In this document: in pieces, positions 8,371-16,020 of the stretch
Layout of the letters: every line of letters begins with the position of its first letter
Position numbering within the stretch: position 1 is the stretch's first letter
Assembly: GCA_963652495.1 (NCBI GenBank)
Contig: CAVJTU010000033.1
Location: 1-31,085 of the forward strand
Length of the DNA: 31,085 nt
Reading direction: 5' to 3'
Source: Anthropogastromicrobium sp963652495
GTDB lineage: Bacteria; Bacillota; Clostridia; Lachnospirales; Lachnospiraceae
The notes under the pieces: model-generated
What the model was told of the DNA's origin: nothing
What the model saw: only the letters and a program-made list of their open reading frames with translations
Databases searched by the model: none
Made by a program: the position numbers and the translations under genes

Positions 8371-8399
8371 GCGAGGCGAGTAAGCTTGCACTCCCTCGC
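8371..8399 (-). other. Leader hairpin upstream of the NlpC/P60 gene
   Basis: GCGAGGCGAGT (8371-8381) pairs with ACTCCCTCGC (8390-8399) with one bulged base and an 8-nt loop. It lies in the roughly 160-nt 5' UTR, 44 bases before the start codon. No T tract follows on the minus strand. Confidence 0.4.
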
Positions 8400-8469
8400 T
8401 CTGTTCCACAGTCCATATATGCCATCCTCAAAACCACCCTGCGAACTGGCGAATGAACTGTTAACAAAT

Positions 8470-8486
8470 ATTACAAAATTATTACA
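8470..8486 (-). promoter_or_regulatory. WalR (YycF)-like binding box 2
   Basis: On the minus strand TGTAAT-AATTT-TGTAAT, an exact fit to the WalR direct-repeat consensus TGTWAH-N5-TGTWAH known from B. subtilis. It lies just downstream of the predicted transcription start, 31 bp (three helical turns) from box 1. Confidence 0.55.
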
Positions 8487-8497
8487 CTTCGAGAGGC

Positions 8498-8526
8498 ATT
8501 ATAACAAAATTATTACACCATGTCAA
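8498..8526 (-). promoter_or_regulatory. Consensus sigma-A promoter of the NlpC/P60 gene
   Basis: On the minus strand TTGACA (8521-8526), a 17-bp spacer and TATAAT (8498-8503), a full-consensus promoter. The predicted start is near 8491, giving a leader of about 160 nt. Confidence 0.88.
8501..8517 (-). promoter_or_regulatory. WalR (YycF)-like binding box 1
   Basis: On the minus strand TGTAAT-AATTT-TGTTAT, which fits TGTWAH-N5-TGTWAH. It occupies the spacer and overlaps the -10 element of the promoter. A regulator bound here would be expected to repress; WalR activates from upstream sites and represses from sites overlapping the promoter (family knowledge). Confidence 0.5.
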
Positions 8527-8592
8527 TAGAAAACCATTGAAAAACCAATAAAGCTATCGCCTTTTTCGCGCAAAAAAGCCTTCACTGGCCTC

Positions 8593-8628
8593 AAAAAATG
8601 GGGAAACAGCAGATTTTACTGTTTCCCC
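8593..8628 (-). terminator. Intrinsic terminator of the foldase gene
   Basis: Perfect 10-bp stem (GGGGAAACAG at 8600-8609 with CTGTTTCCCC at 8619-8628) and a 9-nt loop. On the minus strand a six-T tract (8593-8598) follows. Confidence 0.88.
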
Positions 8629-8652
8629 AACATCATTGTATCATCACAAATC

Positions 8653-10104
8653 TTACTTTGTCTCTGCCTCAGAGGTACTCTCCACCTCGGATTCGCTCTC
8701 AAATTCAGTATTGTCTTTTGCAGCATCTTCAGACGAAGACTCTGATTCACTCTCGGATGATGACTCCCCAGAAGAAGCTTCCTCTGACTCATTCTCAGTG
8801 CCTGCCTCGGTCGTATCCTCCTCTGTCGGTGCAACGTAAACCGGAGTAGTAAAACGAATGGCATCAAGTACATCCTGATCTACCTTAAACTTAGAAGATG
8901 CGTCCTGAATCTCACTGTACTTTTCCTCAAACAAAGCGGTTTTTCTGCTCTCGATCTCGGAATCAATGGCACTCTGACGTGCCTCCTCATCGTTGTCATC
9001 CAGACAGCGGATGATATAGATGCTGCCGTCATCGCTGTTGTAGACAGTACACTCATCAGTGGACAGTGCCCATGCAGCTGCGTTATATACGGCTGTTCCT
9101 TCCTCGCTGATGGAGATTTCGGAATTCGTAGCTGTAAAGTGGCTGTCATTCTGATAGTCGCTGATGAAGTCTGCCGCGTCGTTTCCATCCTCAAATTGCT
9201 TAAGGATCTCGTCTGCTGCCGCATTCATCGCATCCTGACGCTCTTTCTCCTCCTCAGATAGTGTCTCAGCCTCAGTAGATTCCTCAGAACCATTTAAGAC
9301 TTCTGTTTCGCTCTCTGTATCGCTTTCATTCCCGGCTTCTGAAACTGCTTCTGTATCAGAAGCACTCTCTGTTTCTTTCTCTGAGGAAACCTCTTCGGTA
9401 TCTCCCTCACTGGAAGCAGCTTCATCAGAAATATGCTCACTTGGTATTTCCTCTAAACCAGTCTCAGAGGTCTCCTCATCCGAACCACTCTCAGTCTCCA
9501 ACATAGTGGTGCTGTCCTCTGCCGCTGTAGTCTCGGTCAGTTCGCTCGGAGTCAGCTTTACATATGCGATCTTCTTGCGAAGGAACTCATCATCGCCAAC
9601 TGTTGTATCTACATCGGCGACAAGCTCCATATAGACGAGATTTGCGATAGCATTCTCGGTATATGTCTTCTCAATAAGCTCATCTGTTGCACCAATCGCA
9701 TTCAGATAATCCTCTCCTTCTTCCTTCAGCTTTTCAATCGCTTCATCTACTTTTGTCTTCTGCGCATCGCTTAACTCGATACCATTTTGCTGTGCATACT
9801 CGTTTAATACAAATGTCTGGCGAAGCTGTGACAGTGACATCTGCTTGATGTAATCTCCAACTGTCATACCTGAGCCATCGCCCATGTCATTGCTGCAAAT
9901 GCTGGAACCAAAATAGGACTCGTAGGTATACTCCATGGCACGTATCATATAAGTAACCTCATCCAGCATGACATTTGTATCGCCGAATGTTACAGCAACT
10001 GTATCCTGTGGAGTCTTCTGCTCTAACTGTTCGCATCCGCCTAATGTACTAACGGCAGTAGCTGCTGCGAGCGCTGCTGCTGCATACTTCATAAAACGAT
10101 TCAT
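8653..10104 (-). CDS. PrsA/SurA-like foldase lipoprotein with a large acidic insertion
   Basis: Predicted extracytoplasmic lipoprotein chaperone that helps secreted proteins fold. The 483-residue precursor has a lipobox STLGGC with the lipidated Cys24. A SurA/PrsA N-terminal helical domain follows (about 35-165: DEVTYMIRAMEY, LRQTFVLNEYAQQNGI, then a DAQKTKVDEAIEKLKEE helix). A parvulin-like region appears to start at KIAYVKLTPSE (178-188) and resume near 290 with ADEILKQFEDGNDAADF and GSIYIIRCLDDN. Residues about 189-289 between them are a Ser/Glu/Thr low-complexity insertion, and the C-terminal 55 residues are similar. No clear parvulin active-site pattern is visible, so isomerase activity is doubtful. 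The ATG has GTGAGGT 7 nt upstream. It lies 69 bp after mfd, and the pair is probably co-transcribed. Confidence 0.8.
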   Translation of the reverse strand: MNRFMKYAAAALAAATAVSTLGGCEQLEQKTPQDTVAVTFGDTNVMLDEVTYMIRAMEYTYESYFGSSICSNDMGDGSGMTVGDYIKQMSLSQLRQTFVLNEYAQQNGIELSDAQKTKVDEAIEKLKEEGEDYLNAIGATDELIEKTYTENAIANLVYMELVADVDTTVGDDEFLRKKIAYVKLTPSELTETTAAEDSTTMLETESGSDEETSETGLEEIPSEHISDEAASSEGDTEEVSSEKETESASDTEAVSEAGNESDTESETEVLNGSEESTEAETLSEEEKERQDAMNAAADEILKQFEDGNDAADFISDYQNDSHFTATNSEISISEEGTAVYNAAAWALSTDECTVYNSDDGSIYIIRCLDDNDEEARQSAIDSEIESRKTALFEEKYSEIQDASSKFKVDQDVLDAIRFTTPVYVAPTEEDTTEAGTENESEEASSGESSSESESESSSEDAAKDNTEFESESEVESTSEAETK

Positions 10105-10173
10105 TTCATTACCTCACTCAGACTTTCGCCTGTTTCCTATCTCTATATTATCGGTAACTATCTTAACATGATT

Positions 10174-13100
10174 TTAAGAAACAATCAACTTTTTTATTTC
10201 GCTTAACAGATTTTTCAAAATCTTTATATTAAGCGTTTTTTCTTTTACCGCGCCCTCTCCTGCACGAAGCAAGAAGTATGGATTATCCTTGTCGAGCAAT
10301 CGAAGCGCCCCCCGGTAGGATGCAATCAATTCCGGCACGCGCATTGTGTCGAATTTTGCCTTTGGATGCATGAACAGGCGAACCTCAGCTGATGATGCCT
10401 TGATCTCCTTAATATAGAGGGAATGTGCTTCGGTGCGCAGGATAGAAACCTCAAGCAGGTTGGTGACAGACTTTGGTACAGTGCCAAAACGATCGATCAA
10501 CTCGTCGATCATATCCATCGACTCCTCCTCGTTCTCGACTGCGGCAATGCGCTTGTAAATCTCCATGCGCTCTTCCTCGTTTCGGATATAGCTGTCCGGA
10601 ATATAGGCATTTATTGGAATGTCCACCGCAGTCTCGAATGTTTCCTCCATCTCCAACTCGCCTTTTTCCTTCTTGACTGCCATATTTAACATCTTACAAT
10701 ACAAGTCGTAACCAACAGCCTCCATGTGACCGTGCTGCTCACTGCCGAGCAGATTTCCGGCACCGCGAATCTCAAGATCACGCATCGCAATCTTGATACC
10801 GGAGCCAAGATCCGTATACTCGCGAATCGCTTGAAGGCGCTTCTCAGCATCCTCTTTTAAGATCTTGTTGCGCTGGTACATGATAAAGGCGAATGACGTG
10901 CGGTTTGAACGTCCGACACGGCCTCTGAGCTGATAAAGCTGTGCGAGTCCATAGCGGTCTGAATCGTGTATGATGATCGTGTTGACATTTGGAATATTCA
11001 GTCCAGTCTCAATGATCGTCGTAGAGACAAGTACATCAATATCACCGTTTACAAAGTCCATCATGATCTGTTCAAGGTGACGCTCGGACATTTGACCGTG
11101 TGCGAATGCGACAGTTGCGTCCGGCACAAGCTTTGCGATCTGCGCGGTGACCTGGTCAATATCCTTTACTCTGTTGTATACGTAGTAGACCTGTCCATCA
11201 CGGGCAAGCTCACGGTTCATTGCCTCGCGCACCATCTCCCAGTTCATCTCCATCACGTAAGTCTGAATCGGACGTCTTTCATACGGTGCCTCTTCGAGCA
11301 CGCTCATGTCACGCACACCGATCATGCTCATATGAAGTGTTCGCGGAATCGGCGTTGCCGTAAGCGTCAGAACATCGACATCCTTCTTTAACTGTTTGAT
11401 CTTTTCTTTATGAGTGACACCAAAACGCTGCTCCTCGTCGATGATCAAAAGACCGAGATCTTTAAAGACAACATCCTTTGAGAGGACGCGGTGCGTTCCG
11501 ATTACGATATCAGCCAGTCCTTTCTTTACACGGTCAAGTGATGCCTTGATCTGCGCAGATGTGCGAAAACGTGAAAGTAGCTCGATTTTTACCGGATAAT
11601 CCTTCATTCGCTCGACAAATGTATTGTAATGCTGTTGGGCAAGAATTGTAGTCGGCACAAGGAAAACGACCTGCTTGCTGTCCTGCACCGCCTTAAATGC
11701 AGCGCGGATGGCCACCTCGGTCTTACCGTATCCGACATCGCCACAGACGAGTCGGTCCATGATCTTCGTGCTTTCCATATCTGCCTTTGTCGCATCAATC
11801 GCAGCAAGCTGATCTGCCGTCTCCTCGAATGGAACAAGTTCTTCAAATTCTTTCTGCCATACGGTATCCGGCCCGTACCGGTAGCCGTGACCGTTCTGGC
11901 GCGCCGCATACAGTTCAACAAGCTCCTTTGCGATGTTCGTGACAGCCTTCTGCACACGGCTTTTTGTCTTCGTCCACTCCTGTCCATTCAGCTTATTAAG
12001 TTTGGGCGGTTTAGACTCCGCGTCGGCATACTTTTGAATCATGTGAAGCTGCGTGACAGGAAAATACAGCTTTCCGCCGTCACCATACTCGATCTTGATA
12101 TAATCTTTTGTCACCTTATCCACAACCTGACGTTCTGTTCCGCGATAAATACCCAGTCCATAATTTTCATGAACGACATAGTCACCCGGCTTTAGCTGCG
12201 CAAAATCGCTGATTCGCTGTCCCTGATAGCGATTTTTCTTTTCTTTTTTCTTTTTCCTGACACCAAAGATGTCGCTCTCTGTGATGACAGCAAATTTTAA
12301 CATCGGATATAAGAATCCCCTGTGCAGATTCCCGTACGTGACCATGATCTCGCCGGGATTTATCTGTTTCTCCTCTTCCTCGCTGTAATAGGCCAGTAAG
12401 CCGTACTCGATCAGCTGACTGACGATGCGATTTCCGCGGGTACGTGACGGACACAAAAGCACGATGCGATACTTTTCTTTTTTCCATCTGATCAGATCTT
12501 TGATTAAAAGTTCAAAGCCTTCACGGTAGGTGTTCATGTTCTGAACGTTGATTGCGTAGCTGTTCACCACAGTAAAATCGCTCATTCGGCTGTCAAGTGC
12601 GGACAGCGCAGCAACCTGACCATGCTCAAATGTGGCAAGCACATGCCTGACTGGTGTTAAAAGATTTGTCTGACCCGGCAGGAGATATCCCTGTTCGAGC
12701 CGATTTTTCATGCTCTCCTCAAACTCAGCCTGCACGCCATCACCGCGCTCGGTTAAGCGCATAGGTTCATCAAGAAAGACAAGTGTTTTTTTCTCGTCAA
12801 AGTAATCAAAAAGTGCTCCGGCTCTCGGATAAAAATATCGTATAAAGCTGTCTGGTGCCTCTAAAACCACATCCTCAGTGAGCACTTCGAGCATTCGGTT
12901 TGTCTCTTCACGAAGTCGCTTCGCCTTATCGCCTTCCTTTGCTTTTTTAAAGACATCGACCTGTACTTCAAGTTCTTTTTGAATGGCTTTTGCAGCACGC
13001 ATACGTACCGCACTGTCCGCAATGACCTCTGCTGCCGGGAAGATCAGGACTTTCTCAATCTGGTCCATGGAACGCTGGCTTTGTGGCTCAAACTGGCGAA

Positions 13101-13701
13101 TCGTATCAATCTCATCGCCCCACAGCTCAATTCGCACCGGAACATCCGATGTCAGCGGATAGACATCGGCAATCCCCCCATGAATGGTAAACTGCCCCGG
13201 CTCCTCCACACGTCCGACACGTTCGTAGCCCATTACAGTCAGGTCGGTCTTTAGCTTTTCTAAGTCGAGTTCGCCGCCTTCTTTTAGTTCGATTACGTTT
13301 CCCATCAGCTGCTCAAACGGCATGACAACGCTCATTAACGCATCTATTGTCGTGATGATGACTTCTGCCTCATTTTGATACAATGCCTTAAATGCTTTCA
13401 TGCGCTCTGCGATGATCGCTTTCCCCTGCAGATCTGCATTAAAAAAGATCAGGTCACGCGGTGGAATCACATAAACCTGACTGCAAAATAATTTATAATC
13501 CTCTTCAATTTCCCTTGCACGCTGTTCGTTGTACGTCACAACAAGCTGCACCCTATTCCGGCCTAGAAAGGTGCTCATCAGATGCACCTTCTCGGAGTCG
13601 ATGCAGCCCGTCATGCCTGCCGGATCGGTTCCTTTCAGAAAATCCCGTGCAAAATCCTCATACTCCTGCAGATCTGTCAGCGGATTTGCAAAAATACCCA
13701 C
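10174..13701 (-). CDS. mfd: Transcription-repair coupling factor
   Basis: ATP-dependent DNA translocase that removes RNA polymerase stalled at lesions and recruits UvrA. At 1175 residues it has the usual length. The N-terminal UvrB-like region covers about 1-350. The RNA-polymerase interaction domain is around 498-560 (LKPGDYVVHENYGLGIYRG). The translocase motor has Walker A GDVGYGKTEV (654-663), DEEQ (755-758), a TATPIPRTL segment and QLRGRVGRS. The C-terminal TRCF domain follows. The start is GTG, chosen because a strong AAGGAGG lies 7 nt upstream. It is 52 bp downstream of pth and is followed by the foldase gene, an order also seen near pth-mfd in other Firmicutes. Confidence 0.98.
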   Translation of the reverse strand: MGIFANPLTDLQEYEDFARDFLKGTDPAGMTGCIDSEKVHLMSTFLGRNRVQLVVTYNEQRAREIEEDYKLFCSQVYVIPPRDLIFFNADLQGKAIIAERMKAFKALYQNEAEVIITTIDALMSVVMPFEQLMGNVIELKEGGELDLEKLKTDLTVMGYERVGRVEEPGQFTIHGGIADVYPLTSDVPVRIELWGDEIDTIRQFEPQSQRSMDQIEKVLIFPAAEVIADSAVRMRAAKAIQKELEVQVDVFKKAKEGDKAKRLREETNRMLEVLTEDVVLEAPDSFIRYFYPRAGALFDYFDEKKTLVFLDEPMRLTERGDGVQAEFEESMKNRLEQGYLLPGQTNLLTPVRHVLATFEHGQVAALSALDSRMSDFTVVNSYAINVQNMNTYREGFELLIKDLIRWKKEKYRIVLLCPSRTRGNRIVSQLIEYGLLAYYSEEEEKQINPGEIMVTYGNLHRGFLYPMLKFAVITESDIFGVRKKKKEKKNRYQGQRISDFAQLKPGDYVVHENYGLGIYRGTERQVVDKVTKDYIKIEYGDGGKLYFPVTQLHMIQKYADAESKPPKLNKLNGQEWTKTKSRVQKAVTNIAKELVELYAARQNGHGYRYGPDTVWQKEFEELVPFEETADQLAAIDATKADMESTKIMDRLVCGDVGYGKTEVAIRAAFKAVQDSKQVVFLVPTTILAQQHYNTFVERMKDYPVKIELLSRFRTSAQIKASLDRVKKGLADIVIGTHRVLSKDVVFKDLGLLIIDEEQRFGVTHKEKIKQLKKDVDVLTLTATPIPRTLHMSMIGVRDMSVLEEAPYERRPIQTYVMEMNWEMVREAMNRELARDGQVYYVYNRVKDIDQVTAQIAKLVPDATVAFAHGQMSERHLEQIMMDFVNGDIDVLVSTTIIETGLNIPNVNTIIIHDSDRYGLAQLYQLRGRVGRSNRTSFAFIMYQRNKILKEDAEKRLQAIREYTDLGSGIKIAMRDLEIRGAGNLLGSEQHGHMEAVGYDLYCKMLNMAVKKEKGELEMEETFETAVDIPINAYIPDSYIRNEEERMEIYKRIAAVENEEESMDMIDELIDRFGTVPKSVTNLLEVSILRTEAHSLYIKEIKASSAEVRLFMHPKAKFDTMRVPELIASYRGALRLLDKDNPYFLLRAGEGAVKEKTLNIKILKNLLSEIKKLIVS

Positions 13702-13753
13702 GATTGACCCTCCTTATAATGATTCTTCTTTCTTCCCGAACGCCGCTGACAGC

Positions 13754-14326
13754 TTATTTACTCTTTTTCTGGTTATAATGGTTCATGGTTGCTTCAAGTC
13801 CATCATTCATTAATGAGCAGACTGCATCAGCTGCATCCCTGTAGCCTTCCTCCATTGCCTGCTTTTCCTCGCCCTGAAAATGGCTGAGTACAAAGTCGGC
13901 AAGATCCATTCTGGGCGGTTTGGCTCCTATACCTACGCGCACTCTCGGAAAGTCCTGAGAATTGCAATGCAGGATAATATTTTTCATGCCATTGTGACCA
14001 CCTGCGCTTCCTTTGCCGCGCACACGAAGCTGCCCCGGCTCTAAGTTAATATCATCGTACACGACAATCAGTTCAGAAATATCCGTCTTATAATAATTCA
14101 TGACTTCGCAAAGGCACTCGCCGCTTAAATTCATAAATGTCTGCGGCTTTACGAGAACGACCTTTTGTCCCTCAATGACGCCGATCCCGATCAAGCCTTT
14201 GAACTTCTTTGTGGTTACATCGATATTATATTTATCGGCAAGACAGTCGATTACCTCAAAACCGACATTATGTCTTGTTCCTTTGTACTGTGCGGTTGGA
14301 TTACCCAAGCCTGCTATGATATACAT
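13754..14326 (-). CDS. pth: Peptidyl-tRNA hydrolase
   Basis: Cleaves the ester bond of peptidyl-tRNAs released by stalled ribosomes, recycling tRNA. The protein is 190 residues from the ATG at 14326, the usual bacterial Pth length. It shows the N-terminal signature IIAGLGNPTAQYKGTRHNVG with the catalytic His, the PQTFMNLSGE stretch with its conserved Asn, VVYDDINLEPG with the conserved Asp, and GSAGGHNGMKNI. AGGAGAG lies about 8 nt upstream of the chosen start; the open extension to 14380 is not conserved. It is followed by mfd and is the counterpart of B. subtilis spoVC. Confidence 0.97.
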   Translation of the reverse strand: MYIIAGLGNPTAQYKGTRHNVGFEVIDCLADKYNIDVTTKKFKGLIGIGVIEGQKVVLVKPQTFMNLSGECLCEVMNYYKTDISELIVVYDDINLEPGQLRVRGKGSAGGHNGMKNIILHCNSQDFPRVRVGIGAKPPRMDLADFVLSHFQGEEKQAMEEGYRDAADAVCSLMNDGLEATMNHYNQKKSK

Positions 14327-14393
14327 GTTTCTCTCTCCTCTGTTTTTATCTATGTTCTTCTCGCGGACGTCACCGACCACCCTTTACGACAGC

Positions 14394-15962
14394 TTAGTTT
14401 GTCAGGCGATCACTCATCCCCAGCGAATCAGCAAGTGCCTGCAAATCGAAACCGTCCGGCAGTGTGACACCGCTTACCGGAAGCGGACGGTTACGATCAA
14501 ATACATCATACACATCAAACAAATCGCTGGTCAATATCTTTTCCGGGTAGACCATCTGCTTAAACATCATCTGCCCATCCATGTTGCGGCGGCCCTGACG
14601 CATGTAGTTGGAGCCATACTGAAGCCAATACTGTGTACTGTCAACGTTGCAAAAATAGCGAAAGCCTGCATCCCAGAGTTTTTTGAATTTCTCATTTTCA
14701 AAGGTGTACTGGGATGGTCTCCAGTCTCCTACATCAGCACCGAGCGGATACAGAATGATATCGGTCTCTCCTATGATGGATTCGACCTCACGCTCCCACA
14801 TATCGGTATCCCATACAAGATGCTCGTAGCTGGTGCTTGTCATGTTCAAATGACCCCAGCTGTGGCTGGCAAGCTCCCATCCCAGATCGCGAATGGCCTG
14901 AGCGACTTCGCGCGCAGTCTGCTTGTCCTGCTCGATATTTAAATTTGGCGTGGTATGATCCTCGCGCTTTTCTTTGTCGTTTGCCGGAGTAGAAACGTAA
15001 TAGTCGCAATTATCATTATACCAGAAATCACTTGTACGATATCCTAAAATGCCATCGTACCCGGTAAATGCAAGAATGCCTTTGGACCCCTGATAGGAAA
15101 AGTCCGGGTGCTCATCAATGAAATCCTCAAGAACGGTCAGCACATCATAAGAGCCATAGGATACGCTTCCATCTCGCTCTACATATTCATTTACAACTTT
15201 ACCATTTTCATCGAGACACAGCTTTGTCGCAAAGCCTGTTCCTGTCATGTACTCGTAGTAGCACACATCATCCTCAGACAATACAAATGGCTTTTTTCCA
15301 CGCGGAAGATAAATTGGCTGTTGCACCATCTGCTCGGTGCCGTCCGGCTGTGTCTCCATCTTGGCAATCTTATGCAGACTGATCAGCACGTAGCCTTTGT
15401 CATACATAGACTGCATGATATCCTTAAATTCCTCGATCGTGGTCATTACCTGATTGTAATCGCTGCTCTTGTAGCTGTCAAATGCAAGTTCACTGTCTGC
15501 AACCAAAATATGGAAAAAGACATGTGTGATCTTGTCATAATCGGTCCACTGTACTGCCTGAGACTTTAAGTTTTCGTAGCTTTTAATACAATTGATATAG
15601 GTCTCGTTGTCGGCATAACCCGGAACAGACTGGATCTGCGCAATCGCACCATCATAGTCGTATTGCATTGCTTTTAAGTTGGCGGCCTGAACAACAGGGT
15701 CATCGCTTTGCACAAGAGCGCCATCTGCCGCTGCCTCGGTCGCCTTCCATGTCTCGTACTCCTGTTTTTCTTTTGTCTGGGCGACCTGATCAGCGGACAC
15801 ATGCGGCAGTGTTACCGGGCGCAGGCACACCCATGCCACGACTCCAAGGCCCACGCAGGCAATTACAAGCAGCACCAGAAGAATAATAATCGGCGCACTC
15901 GATCTGCCTTTTTTCATTTTCTTTTTGTGATATTCTTCCCAGCTGCGTTGTTTTTTTGCCAT
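14394..15962 (-). CDS. Membrane-anchored polysaccharide deacetylase (NodB/CE4-like) family protein
   Basis: Predicted type-II membrane protein: a basic cytoplasmic N-terminus, one membrane helix (about 23-46), then a long extracytoplasmic part. A helical region (about 65-200) precedes a NodB-type domain in which SEDDV (229-233) is the candidate motif-1 aspartate pair, SHSWGH (366-371) the metal-binding His pair, and LYPLG (404-408) the next conserved motif. Family members remove acetyl groups from peptidoglycan or other amino-sugar polymers at the cell surface. The spacing between motif 1 and HSWGH (about 135 residues) is longer than in classical NodB domains, so the true substrate is uncertain. 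The ATG has AGGAAG 6 nt upstream. It lies 58 bp after the GBS-repeat gene and 67 bp before pth, so it may be co-transcribed with them. Confidence 0.8.
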   Translation of the reverse strand: MAKKQRSWEEYHKKKMKKGRSSAPIIILLVLLVIACVGLGVVAWVCLRPVTLPHVSADQVAQTKEKQEYETWKATEAAADGALVQSDDPVVQAANLKAMQYDYDGAIAQIQSVPGYADNETYINCIKSYENLKSQAVQWTDYDKITHVFFHILVADSELAFDSYKSSDYNQVMTTIEEFKDIMQSMYDKGYVLISLHKIAKMETQPDGTEQMVQQPIYLPRGKKPFVLSEDDVCYYEYMTGTGFATKLCLDENGKVVNEYVERDGSVSYGSYDVLTVLEDFIDEHPDFSYQGSKGILAFTGYDGILGYRTSDFWYNDNCDYYVSTPANDKEKREDHTTPNLNIEQDKQTAREVAQAIRDLGWELASHSWGHLNMTSTSYEHLVWDTDMWEREVESIIGETDIILYPLGADVGDWRPSQYTFENEKFKKLWDAGFRYFCNVDSTQYWLQYGSNYMRQGRRNMDGQMMFKQMVYPEKILTSDLFDVYDVFDRNRPLPVSGVTLPDGFDLQALADSLGMSDRLTN

Positions 15963-16020
15963 CTATTCTTCCTTTTCCTTCTGAATTTGTTTTGAACGGC
16001 TGACCCGCCCCGTTGTATTT

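Noticed and set aside
8328..8491. c-di-AMP (ydaO) riboswitch in the NlpC/P60 leader
   Set aside because: Such switches often precede wall hydrolase genes, but the conserved core is not visible in this 160-nt leader.
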